Assembly: GCF_014837145.1 (NCBI RefSeq)
Contig: NZ_JACYFS010000011.1
Coordinates: 1 to 52,415, forward strand
Reading direction: 5' to 3'
Source of the DNA: Chryseobacterium caseinilyticum
GTDB lineage: Bacteria > Bacteroidota > Bacteroidia > Flavobacteriales > Weeksellaceae
DNA: 52,415 nt
A program made the position numbers and the translations under genes. How positions within the stretch are numbered: position 1 is the first letter of the stretch; each line of letters begins with the position of its first letter. Below are positions 7,815 to 15,825 of the stretch, in pieces. The notes beneath the pieces were generated by a model, which made no database searches, was not told where the DNA came from, and saw only the letters and a program-made list of their open reading frames with translations.

Positions 7815-9398
7815 TCAGATCATTCTCAATCTTTCCTCTTCCAGATCAATCTGATATAATTGTTGGCGGATGATTTCTTCGTTAATTTTCGGATCTTTAT
7901 TAAGCTCAGTGAGATATTCCCGCTGAACTTCGAGCATTTCAACGAAAATCACTTTTGTTTTTTCGTTCATCCAGCTGTCGTCTGTAGCTTTGGCGCGCTC
8001 TTCCCAATGTCTTAAAAATATTTCCAGACCGGCGTGGTCTTTTAGTTCATTTTCATACTTAGATTTCAGAAACTGATAGATGTGTTGTTTTAACTCTTTT
8101 TTAATTTTCTGCTTGGTTAAATGTTCATTCTCTTCATTAAAAATCCCATCAAAAAATCCGGTTTTTCTAATGATGTAAGGTAGAGTTAGCCCCTGCACCA
8201 AAAGCGTAAGCAGGATTACAACAAATGTAATGAACAGAATCAGATTCCTGTGCGGAAATGCTTCGCCATTATCCAAAGTTACAGGAATTGCCAGTGCGGC
8301 AGCGAGAGAAACAACGCCCCGCATGCCGGTCCAGCCCAGCAGGAGCGGCATCATCCACCGCCGGGTTCTTGAAGAAGCATGGGGCTGCACACCTGGCCGG
8401 AAAATCATGGTAGAGATCAAGGCGGCATAAGAGCTGATCATCCTGGCAGCAATCAGAATAGCTGTGACTAAAACGCCATAACCAATCGCTGTTTCAAGCG
8501 GAATATGATCTTTACGAAGTCCATCTACGATCTCGGGCAGTTCTAAACCAATGATGAGAAAGACCACGCCATTTAAAATAAAAATCAGACTTTCCCAGAC
8601 GCTGTAGGCATGAATACGGCTGGTACTGTTCAGAAATTTTAGTCTTCTGACCGACATAAAAAGTCCGCCAGCCACAACAGCCAAAACCCCCGAACTGTGA
8701 AACTGTTCCGCTACCCAGTACATTAAATAGGGTTCGATAATCGTCAGTGCAATGTCGGAAGGTGCGTCTGTAGGTAGAATTTTGTGTGCCTGTACAAATA
8801 GCCATCCCAAAAGCAAACCGATCCCAACACCACCGATGAGCATCCAAAAGAAACTCATCGTAGCGTCCTGCCAGATAAACTGACCGGTGCCAACCGCAAC
8901 CAGTGCAAAACGGAAAATTATCAGTGATGATGCATCATTCAGAAGACTTTCGCCTTCCAAAATTGTGGAGGTGGATCTTGGAATATTCACAAATTTGGTG
9001 ATCGCTCCGGTACTCACGGCATCTGGCGGAGATACAATTCCGCCGAGTAAAAATCCTAAAGCAATGGTGAATCCGGGGATGTAATAATTGGTGACCAAAG
9101 CCACCGATAATGCTGTAAAGAAAACAACCAGAAAAGCGAAACTTCCGATAATCCTCCACCATTTTTTCATTTCTTTAAAAGAAATAGTCCACGCTGCTTC
9201 AAATAATAATGGGGGAAGAAAGATAAAGAAGATCAGATCGGGATCAATCCTGATCACGGGCAGTCCCGGGATAAAACTGATGGCCAAACCACCTAAAACC
9301 AATAAAATAGGATAGGCAATTTTTAGTTTCGCAGCAAACATGTTCAGCAGAACGATGACTGCGACCATTGCCAAAAGAAAAGGTAAAAGACTGTGCAT
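7815..9398 (-). CDS. CPA1-family Na+/H+ antiporter
   Basis: Inner-membrane monovalent cation/proton antiporter of 527 aa: about twelve hydrophobic segments in residues 1-410 and a hydrophilic cytoplasmic tail of about 115 aa. Family signatures: GGIVSPPDAVSTGAI (ion-binding Asp of the CPA1 core), ILEGESLLNDASSLIIF, GMRGVVSLAAALAIP and the early FLPPLLFEAAW. The role is sodium/pH homeostasis. It is transcribed alone, divergent from the LacI regulator; a TACTTTTG -7 box lies 24 bp upstream. Its position inside the xylose block looks incidental. Confidence 0.92.
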   Translation of the reverse strand: MHSLLPFLLAMVAVIVLLNMFAAKLKIAYPILLVLGGLAISFIPGLPVIRIDPDLIFFIFLPPLLFEAAWTISFKEMKKWWRIIGSFAFLVVFFTALSVALVTNYYIPGFTIALGFLLGGIVSPPDAVSTGAITKFVNIPRSTSTILEGESLLNDASSLIIFRFALVAVGTGQFIWQDATMSFFWMLIGGVGIGLLLGWLFVQAHKILPTDAPSDIALTIIEPYLMYWVAEQFHSSGVLAVVAGGLFMSVRRLKFLNSTSRIHAYSVWESLIFILNGVVFLIIGLELPEIVDGLRKDHIPLETAIGYGVLVTAILIAARMISSYAALISTMIFRPGVQPHASSRTRRWMMPLLLGWTGMRGVVSLAAALAIPVTLDNGEAFPHRNLILFITFVVILLTLLVQGLTLPYIIRKTGFFDGIFNEENEHLTKQKIKKELKQHIYQFLKSKYENELKDHAGLEIFLRHWEERAKATDDSWMNEKTKVIFVEMLEVQREYLTELNKDPKINEEIIRQQLYQIDLEEERLRMI

Positions 9399-9421
9399 TT
9401 GTATTTTTGTGTTTTAAAATG

Positions 9422-9429
9422 CAAAAGTA
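9422..9429 (-). promoter_or_regulatory. -7 box of the antiporter gene
   Basis: TACTTTTG on the minus strand fits TAnnTTTG, 24 bp before the antiporter ATG. Confidence 0.45.
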
Positions 9430-9622
9430 TACATTCGGACGCTTTTTTGAGCTAATTTTTTTTCGTTTTTAGTCCGAGGCAGTTTTAAAAAGAATACTGA
9501 TTCAGTCAGGAAAAAAGTATATTTCACTGAATGAAATCTTATATTTAAATGTGTTATCGTATCATAAAAACTTTACGTTTATGATGATCGAACGTGTGAG
9601 AAAGCATAAAATCTTGGTTTTT

Positions 9623-9630
9623 TATTTTTG
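9623..9630 (+). promoter_or_regulatory. -7 box of the LacI-family gene
   Basis: TATTTTTG fits TAnnTTTG. Transcription would start near 9636, downstream of the most distal ATG at 9633, which supports the internal start at 9711 for the regulator. Confidence 0.4.
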
Positions 9631-9710
9631 ATATGCATAATTTGATTAAATTTACCCGCGTCCCGAAAGGATTAATGAAGAAGAAATTTAACACAATTCC
9701 AGGAAAATCT

Positions 9711-10739
9711 ATGACAAAGAAGAATGCCACCATTTATGATATATCGAGAAAGCTGAATGTAAGTGTGGCAACGGTTTCAAGGGCATTGAACAACCACCCG
9801 AGAATCAGCCAGGCAACCAAGGAATTGGTAGTGAAGACTGCCAAGGAAATGAACTACAAGCAGAATAATCTGGCCAAAGCACTGAAAAGCGGGGAAACAA
9901 AAAACATCGGAATCATCGTTCCCTACATCAATACCAACTTTTTCTCGTCTGTTATCCGTGGAATTGAAGAGGAACTTTCCGTGCAGGGGTATCATGTGAT
10001 TATCTGCCAAAGTCATGAAGATGTAAATATTGAAAAAAAGCATTTAAACACGTTACTCAACGCTCAGGTAGACGGGATTTTCATGTCGGTTTCCAGAACT
10101 ACAGTTGATACAGAACATATAGAACATATTTTAAATACTTCAAATACACCAATCATCTTTTTTGACAGAAAGAAAGATATTCCGGGAATCAGCACCGTGA
10201 CCATTGACGATTACCGCGGCGGGTATATGGCGACTGAACATCTGATTTCTGAAGGTTATAAAAATATCTGCCATTTTGCCGGTGATCTGAATCTTGAAAT
10301 TTACCAGAACCGTCTGAATGGTTATAAACAGGCTTTAATTGATCATGAATTTAAGGTAAAAGAAGAAAATATTATTTCTACAGGAAGTTCAATCGATGCC
10401 GGAATTGAAGCGATAAAAACGTTATGGGACAGCCAGTCTATTCCGGATGCCATATTTTCTGCCAGTGATTTTGCTGCCCTGGGAGCATGTCAGGAATTGA
10501 AAAAACGTAAGATAAAAATACCTCAGGAAGTCGCTGTAATAGGTTTTTCCAATGAACCTTTCACGCAATTCATGGAGCTTCCGATGAGTTCGATGGATCA
10601 GACTCCTGTGATTATGGGAAATATGGCAGGGCAGGTTTTTCTGGATCATATTAAAGATAATTCTTCAGGTGTTTCTATCGAGAAAAAAGTGGTTTTGGCG
10701 CCTCAGATTTGTGTGAGGAAGTCTTCTAAACGAAAATAG
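9711..10739 (+). CDS. LacI/GalR-family transcriptional regulator, probable xylose regulator
   Basis: DNA-binding sugar-responsive regulator of 342 aa. Residues 5-25 form the helix-turn-helix (TIYDISRKLNVSVATVSRAL) followed by the hinge helix; residues about 60-340 form the periplasmic-binding-protein-like effector domain (NIGIIVPYINTNFFSSVIRGIE, PIIFFDRK, FSASDFAALGACQ, VAVIGFSNEPF). The longer frame from 9633 adds 26 residues that do not belong to the family and starts at or before the predicted transcription start, so 9711 is preferred. A LacI-type operator upstream of xylA makes xylose control the likely role; a different ligand is possible. GalR-like rather than xylose-kinase (ROK) XylR-like. 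Confidence 0.9.
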   Translation: MTKKNATIYDISRKLNVSVATVSRALNNHPRISQATKELVVKTAKEMNYKQNNLAKALKSGETKNIGIIVPYINTNFFSSVIRGIEEELSVQGYHVIICQSHEDVNIEKKHLNTLLNAQVDGIFMSVSRTTVDTEHIEHILNTSNTPIIFFDRKKDIPGISTVTIDDYRGGYMATEHLISEGYKNICHFAGDLNLEIYQNRLNGYKQALIDHEFKVKEENIISTGSSIDAGIEAIKTLWDSQSIPDAIFSASDFAALGACQELKKRKIKIPQEVAVIGFSNEPFTQFMELPMSSMDQTPVIMGNMAGQVFLDHIKDNSSGVSIEKKVVLAPQICVRKSSKRK

Positions 10740-10742
10740 TTT

Positions 10743-11042
10743 TTACTTCAATTCAATCTTTGCCGCTCTTTTATGATAATTCATCAAGTAAGCACCTTTT
10801 TCTGAGTTTTTTGAAAAGTTGGTTCCAAATTCCCAGAATAATCTTGCATTTTCTCTGGCATCCTCATTTGTAAAATTTTCATACTCAATCCGGTAGATTG
10901 AGCTGAACAAACGGGAACGTCCAACACCGTGATGGCAGTGAATAAGCACAGGATAATTTTTCGGATCATCCATTATGTTTAAAAATTTCTGCACCGCATT
11001 ACTCAGAGCCTGTTTAAAAATAATTAAAAAACAAATTTTCAA
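10743..11042 (-). CDS. Dual-specificity/tyrosine phosphatase, N-terminally truncated
   Basis: The 99-aa frame carries the P-loop signature HCHHGVGRS (Cys-x5-Arg) of cysteine-based phosphatases, followed by a helical C-terminal part (YENFTNEDARENARLFWEFG). Only the C-terminal part of the domain is present: the general-acid Asp loop and the N-terminal beta sheet are missing. The first about 14 residues come from the terminal repeat of the MITE-like element at 11005-11157, whose last codons FKQAL join the conserved segment. It is probably non-functional, although the frame itself is open. It converges with the LacI gene, 3 bp apart. Confidence 0.7.
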   Translation of the reverse strand: MKICFLIIFKQALSNAVQKFLNIMDDPKNYPVLIHCHHGVGRSRLFSSIYRIEYENFTNEDARENARLFWEFGTNFSKNSEKGAYLMNYHKRAAKIELK

Positions 11043-11157
11043 GTCATTCTTTTTTTCCCCAACCCTGAAGGATGAAAAAATGACTTGAAAATTTCATCAA
11101 ATTAATTCCCTTGTAGGGTCGGGGGAATTTAATTTTAATGAAATTTAGACAGGCTCT
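11005..11157. mobile_element. 153-bp MITE-like palindromic element, copy 2
   Basis: Terminal inverted repeats AGAGCCTGTTTAAA (11005-11018) and TTTAGACAGGCTCT (11144-11157) match at 13 of 14 positions. Inside are two hairpins: 16-bp arms AAATTTTCAAGTCATT / AATGACTTGAAAATTT around a GC core, and a second one from about 11088 to 11146. There is no ORF. The core aligns with the reverse complement of the element between xylA and the transporter. No target-site duplication is visible, and the 5' part of the phosphatase gene does not resume beyond it, so a deletion probably accompanied or followed insertion. Confidence 0.7.
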
Positions 11158-11209
11158 AATTTAAAATTAGACTGTATTTCCGCTGTCATCATAACAATAA
11201 ATTAAACAG

Positions 11210-11281
11210 TCATTTTGTTATTTCGGAGGAATCATAACACAATGAAAATAATTACTTTAAACTCCTTCGGAATGACAAAAA
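11210..11281. repeat. Imperfect palindrome with TCGGAATGAC-type arms
   Basis: Arms CATTTTGTTATTTCGGAGGA and TCCTTCGGAATGACAAAAAT pair at about 15 of 20 positions around a 30-bp spacer. The motif TCATTCCGAAGGA resembles dispersed intergenic repeats of Flavobacteriia (from memory, not checked). It directly follows the MITE-like element. Confidence 0.45.
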
Positions 11282-11373
11282 TCTTGGTAAAACTTCTTTA
11301 TTGTGATATCGGATTTCCAAAAACTTATAAAGAAAATTAAAATTTGCAGCGTGTGTTTATTTAATTATTTTTA

Positions 11374-12381
11374 ATGAATAATATACATTTTGATTACTCA
11401 AATGGCCATGTAAATTCTTTAATCAATATTATGTTATATAAACTCCCTATACCAAAAAGTCCGGAAATTTTCGAAAATTTAATTTGTGATTTAATCAATG
11501 CATCTTATAAAACAACAAGTTTTAATCTCTTTGGTAGACGAGGACAGAATCAAAATGGTATTGATATAATTTCTAATGAGTTTAAAACTATTGTTCAATG
11601 TAAATTACGTAGTATAAATTTAAACAATCGAAAGACAAAAATTACTTTCATAAAAGAAGTATTAGAAGATGTAAACTCTATTCTAAAAAATAGTCAACTT
11701 CCAGAAAGAATAATAATCGCAACAACTATCGAGAATGATACATTAGTTCAGGATTACTTACAATCAATTTCATTCTTAAATAATTTGAGCATAATATTCG
11801 AATTTTGGAGTTGGAGTAAAATTAGCAGTGAAATTTTTCTTTTCCCGAATATATTGGCCAAATATTACCCTTTTAGAAATGACAATATTGAAATTGGAAG
11901 ATTAGAGGTACTAAACAAAAGAATATATCGTAAATCAAAACAAAATGAATTACTGTATGAATTTCAGAATCTCAAAAACAAAAATCATTTGCCAATATTC
12001 GATTTTAGTTTTATAAATAATACAGAAAATACAATTCTACTAAATTCAATCGACTGCTTTTGTACTCATCAAGCTGTTGTCAGAGCTGGCTCTCCTGCAA
12101 AACCTGCAGGAATTTTAAAACCAACAAAAAAATTTATAATTGATCTAAAATTTAATGAAAGTTTATCATCAGATTTTGAAAAATTCACTCTCGAAATGAA
12201 AGACCCAATCTATATAAATCCTAAAAGTCCTTTTAGAATCCAACTTCAGAATAAAAAGCCAATTATTAATTTTTTAAAAATTTATTTCACATTTAATTTT
12301 AATTTGGCAACCATTAAAACTCCAGAATTATACTTTAATTCATTCACAACTTTTAGTGGTAAAATAATTACTGACATATAA
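11374..12381 (+). CDS. Mrr-like restriction endonuclease-fold protein, possible defence gene
   Basis: Protein of 335 aa. Residues about 33-85 carry a PD-(D/E)xK-type core: FENLICDLINASY, then GRRGQNQNGIDIIS (catalytic Asp in GIDI) and IVQCKL, where Q-x-K takes the place of E-x-K as in many Mrr-like and Avs N-terminal nucleases. Residues about 200-335 form a beta-rich domain I do not recognise. There is no signal peptide or transmembrane helix. The gene is much more AT-rich than its neighbours, lies just behind two palindromic elements and has no partner gene, all consistent with acquired DNA. A stand-alone nuclease with an unknown C-terminal sensor is the best reading; it could also be an orphan piece of a larger system. 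Confidence 0.6.
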   Translation: MNNIHFDYSNGHVNSLINIMLYKLPIPKSPEIFENLICDLINASYKTTSFNLFGRRGQNQNGIDIISNEFKTIVQCKLRSINLNNRKTKITFIKEVLEDVNSILKNSQLPERIIIATTIENDTLVQDYLQSISFLNNLSIIFEFWSWSKISSEIFLFPNILAKYYPFRNDNIEIGRLEVLNKRIYRKSKQNELLYEFQNLKNKNHLPIFDFSFINNTENTILLNSIDCFCTHQAVVRAGSPAKPAGILKPTKKFIIDLKFNESLSSDFEKFTLEMKDPIYINPKSPFRIQLQNKKPIINFLKIYFTFNFNLATIKTPELYFNSFTTFSGKIITDI

Positions 12382-12533
12382 ACAATAGATACAGATAAAG
12401 AGCTACCAAAATAACTTATTACTCTGATATATTTTCTCAAATTATATACAATTAAAAACTACCGGAACTTTAGTCAACATAATAAATTTTCAAATATTAT
12501 CAGAAACTCACAGATCAACCCTGAGTTCATGTA

Positions 12534-14147
12534 TTATTTTTTACCAATTGCTTTAGCAAAGTAATCGCTTTCGTTACCTAAACGGTCAATTGCCTTGATC
12601 GCCACCGCATTCAGGATTTTGCCATCTTTGCTTTTGGGGATTTGCTGTGATAGATTTTCCAAAGTAAGAATTTCAGTCTCCCAAATGCCGTTGTACTGTT
12701 TGAAAAGTGCCCACTGCGAGACAGATGCTATCTTTTTTGAACTCCACGAAGCATTGATTACTGAACCGAGATCATTGATGAAAAGTGTAGGTTTTTCTAC
12801 GGGAACTGTTTTTATCCATGGGCTTTTCGGTACTAATGCTTTTTCGGCGTACGGACCGTTTTTAAGAGCGGGCAACATGTTGGCATTTTTGGTAAGACCT
12901 GCGATGCTCCAGTGGATTTCTCCTGCATCGTTCCCCAGAATCTGTCTGGACAGTTCAATCTGATTTTTAATTTCTGTCGGACGGTCTGATACTTTTACCT
13001 CAACGGTATTCAATCCCGGCCAAAGGTGTCGGTTCATGGTGTTTTCAGATTTCCACCATTCGAGAAGCGGTCCAAAAGCCTGTCCTTTAGACTCAACCGG
13101 CCAGTACAACTGAGGTGAAAAATAATCTACCCAGCCTTTGTTTAACCATAATTTAGCATCAGCATACAATTCGTCGTATTGCGAAGATCCCACTATTCCT
13201 GCAGGATAGCCTGGCTTCCAGATTCCAAACGGGCTGATCCCAAAACGGACGTGACTTTTCTCCGCATGAATTTCCTTATAAATTCTTTCTACAAACTGAT
13301 TTACACTATCTCTTCTCCAGTCTGCCCGTGAAAGTGTTCCGCCAGAATTTACATAAGCATTCCAGCTTGCGGAATCCGGAAAATCTCTTCCGTTATTATA
13401 AGTGGCATAAGGATAAAAATAATCATCAAAATGAATGGCATCCAGGTCATATCTTTTCACAATATCTTTCACAACATTTGAAACATGAGACTGCGTTTTC
13501 GGGTTGGCAGGATCAAACCAGTACATTCCGTTTTTTAATCTTATGGTAATATCTGATAATTTACTGGCCATCGACAGACTGGTAACTGCTCCACCGTTGG
13601 AATGATGTGCCCTGTAAGGATTGAGCCAGACATGCAGTTCCATTCCCCGTTTGTGGGATTCTTCAATCCAGAACTGTAGAGGATCATAGTTTGGATAAGG
13701 CGGTGCACCCGTTTTCCCTGTCAGAAAATACGACCACGGCTCCAGTTCGCTTGTATACAAAGCATCTGCAGATGGACGGGCCTGAAAAATCACCGCATTG
13801 AAATTATTTTCCTGAAGCATATTCAGCATATTAATCGCTTCAGCTTTTTGCTGATCCACGGAAAGATTATTTCTTGAAGGCCAGTTGATATTGGCTACAC
13901 TGGCAATCCACGCACCACGGAATTCCCGTTTGATGGCCGGAAGATTTACTTTTAAATCTTCTTCAACGGCTTTTGGAGGTATATTAAGTGTGACAGAATC
14001 TGAGGGTTTTGAAATATTTTTAACAGGCTTTACTGCTTTTGAAGGTGTCGTTTTAACTGCACTGTTTTTTGCAGCACAGGAAACACCCAAAGTGGCAGAC
14101 AGACCTAATATCGTGACTAATTTTACTGTAGAGATTTTCGTTTGCAT
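12534..14147 (-). CDS. GHL10 (DUF187) glycoside-hydrolase-like lipoprotein
   Basis: Secreted lipoprotein of 537 aa: signal sequence with lipobox ATLGVSC near residue 24, then a low-complexity Lys/Pro linker, then a TIM-barrel of the family-10 glycosyl-hydrolase-like (YngK/DUF187) type from about residue 75 to 420. Recognisable strands: EFRGAWIASVANINWPS, NFNAVIFQARPSADALY, GMELHVWLNPYRAH, DAIHFDDYFYPY, VRFGISPFGIWKPG and VDYFSPQLYWPV. A C-terminal beta domain (about 440-537) resembles an FN3-like module. Such proteins cleave peptidoglycan-linked or other glycans; the substrate here is unknown. It is transcribed alone. Confidence 0.88.
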   Translation of the reverse strand: MQTKISTVKLVTILGLSATLGVSCAAKNSAVKTTPSKAVKPVKNISKPSDSVTLNIPPKAVEEDLKVNLPAIKREFRGAWIASVANINWPSRNNLSVDQQKAEAINMLNMLQENNFNAVIFQARPSADALYTSELEPWSYFLTGKTGAPPYPNYDPLQFWIEESHKRGMELHVWLNPYRAHHSNGGAVTSLSMASKLSDITIRLKNGMYWFDPANPKTQSHVSNVVKDIVKRYDLDAIHFDDYFYPYATYNNGRDFPDSASWNAYVNSGGTLSRADWRRDSVNQFVERIYKEIHAEKSHVRFGISPFGIWKPGYPAGIVGSSQYDELYADAKLWLNKGWVDYFSPQLYWPVESKGQAFGPLLEWWKSENTMNRHLWPGLNTVEVKVSDRPTEIKNQIELSRQILGNDAGEIHWSIAGLTKNANMLPALKNGPYAEKALVPKSPWIKTVPVEKPTLFINDLGSVINASWSSKKIASVSQWALFKQYNGIWETEILTLENLSQQIPKSKDGKILNAVAIKAIDRLGNESDYFAKAIGKK

Positions 14148-14325
14148 TTATCTATTGTTTTTTATTGATCCTATGGAATCGCTATCTTCATCCGTGCTCG
14201 TCTTTGCAAATCATGGCGATTTCATAATTAATTCTGAGGAAGAATTTCTAAGTTGATAAAACACAAAACTAATGATATAAAGATAATTTTAAAGAATCTG
14301 AATGCGGATTTTTTTAAAAACAAAA

Positions 14326-14350
14326 AAAGTGCAGAAAAATACTGCACTTT
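14326..14350 (-). terminator. Terminator of the MFS/porin operon
   Basis: Stem AAAGTGCAG / CTGCACTTT with a 7-nt loop, flanked by A- and T-runs, 27 bp beyond the MFS stop codon. Confidence 0.8.
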
Positions 14351-14376
14351 AATTTTAGTATGAAAATTAAATTAAT

Positions 14377-15792
14377 TTAAACTTCGGAAAGACTATTGCC
14401 TGCGTTTCGGGCATTGGAAGTATCTACATTTTCCTCTTCTGTCAAATCGGTTTTATAAGTTTCAGGAATGAATAAAACATTGACAATAATCGCCAGAACT
14501 ACCAGAAAGATAGGATAAATCAGACCAATAAACGGTGCCATAAAAGCACTGACCACGAATGATGTTTTTATAAATTCGGTCACAAAAGTTGTTGCTCCGC
14601 CAATGAAACCATTTCCCATATTCTGGGCAAAGCCCATGCTTGTATAACGGATTTTGGTCGGGAAAATCTCCAGCATAAACGCTCCCAAAGGTCCATAAGT
14701 CGCTGCTCCCGCAACAGATAATAGGAAACTGATGCCCATAATCTTTAAGGTTGCTTCAGTACTGATGGAATGAACTTCAGTAAGACCATCCGGATTTCCG
14801 ATTTGCATAAAGAGGTAGAATGAGACCGGAATTAAAATTAAACTTGAAATTAAACCGCTAATCAGTACTTTTTTCCGACCTATTCTATCACTTAAGGCTC
14901 CGAAATACTGATAAAAATAAGCACTGCAAAGGGTAACGACACCTGTGATGAGTAGAACAGTGGTTTCTTCAATTTTCACGGCTCGTTGCATAAAGAAAAG
15001 CGTCACAAATAAACTGGTCTGCATCACTGAACTCTGCGCCGCGTTACCTCCGAAGATGGCTTTCAGCATTAACTTCACGTTCCCTTTTGTAGTAAACGCT
15101 TCTTTTACCGGAGCCTTACTTGTTTTACCTGCTTTTTTAAGCTCTTCAAAAACCGGACTTTCGTGAAGTTTCTTTCTGGCAAAATAACTGAGTAAAACCA
15201 AAACAGAACTCAGAAGAAATGGAATTCTCCATCCAAAATTATTAAAATCGGTTTCGGACATCACGGTTCTCGTAACGAAAATCACACTTAAACAGACCAA
15301 AAGTCCGATAGGAACTGTTGCCTGAATAAATCCTGTATAAAATCCTCTTCTGTTGGCCGGAGCGTGTTCTGCGACGTAAATTACCGCACCTGCATATTCA
15401 CCACTGATCGCCAATCCCTGCATCAGTCTGCAAACCAAAAGCAGAATGGGAGCTGCCCAGCCAATACTTTGGAAGTTCGGAATACATCCAATCAGAAAAG
15501 TTGAAGCTCCCATCAGAATTAACGACAGAAGAAATGAGTATTTCCTTCCGATTTTATCTCCGATATTCCCGAAAATCAATGAACCAATTGGTCTGAACAT
15601 GAATGATGAAGCAACTACTGCCAGTGTTTCCAGAAAATGCGACGACCCATCAGCCGGAAAAAGATTTACCGAAAGTGCACCCGCCAGAATAATCGCCAAA
15701 AACATGTCGTACCATTCAATCAGCGTTCCTGCTGAAGAGGCGATGATCACTGTGAGGATATTGTTTTTGGGCTGCTGTATTGTATTATCCAT
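14377..15792 (-). CDS. MFS transporter, metabolite:H+ symporter (MHS) family
   Basis: Inner-membrane symporter of 471 aa with twelve hydrophobic segments. MHS signatures: SSAGTLIEWYDMFLAI in TM1, RPIGSLIFGNIGDKIGRKY in the loop 2-3 region, LMQGLAISGEYAGAVIYVAEHAP in TM4-5, LSDRIGRKKVLI in the second half and EIFPTKIRYTSMGFAQN. Relatives move dicarboxylates, proline/betaine or aromatic acids with protons; the ligand cannot be read from sequence. The gene starts 33 bp downstream of a porin gene, so both probably form an operon for entry of one small anionic substrate through outer and inner membranes. Confidence 0.88.
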   Translation of the reverse strand: MDNTIQQPKNNILTVIIASSAGTLIEWYDMFLAIILAGALSVNLFPADGSSHFLETLAVVASSFMFRPIGSLIFGNIGDKIGRKYSFLLSLILMGASTFLIGCIPNFQSIGWAAPILLLVCRLMQGLAISGEYAGAVIYVAEHAPANRRGFYTGFIQATVPIGLLVCLSVIFVTRTVMSETDFNNFGWRIPFLLSSVLVLLSYFARKKLHESPVFEELKKAGKTSKAPVKEAFTTKGNVKLMLKAIFGGNAAQSSVMQTSLFVTLFFMQRAVKIEETTVLLITGVVTLCSAYFYQYFGALSDRIGRKKVLISGLISSLILIPVSFYLFMQIGNPDGLTEVHSISTEATLKIMGISFLLSVAGAATYGPLGAFMLEIFPTKIRYTSMGFAQNMGNGFIGGATTFVTEFIKTSFVVSAFMAPFIGLIYPIFLVVLAIIVNVLFIPETYKTDLTEEENVDTSNARNAGNSLSEV

Positions 15793-15825
15793 ATAATTAG
15801 TTTTTTATTTAAATTTAAAATCCTC

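Noticed and set aside
9633..9710. Upstream ATG as start of the LacI regulator
   Set aside because: The predicted transcription start lies at or after this ATG, the extra 26 residues do not belong to the family, and the family N-terminus begins at 9711.
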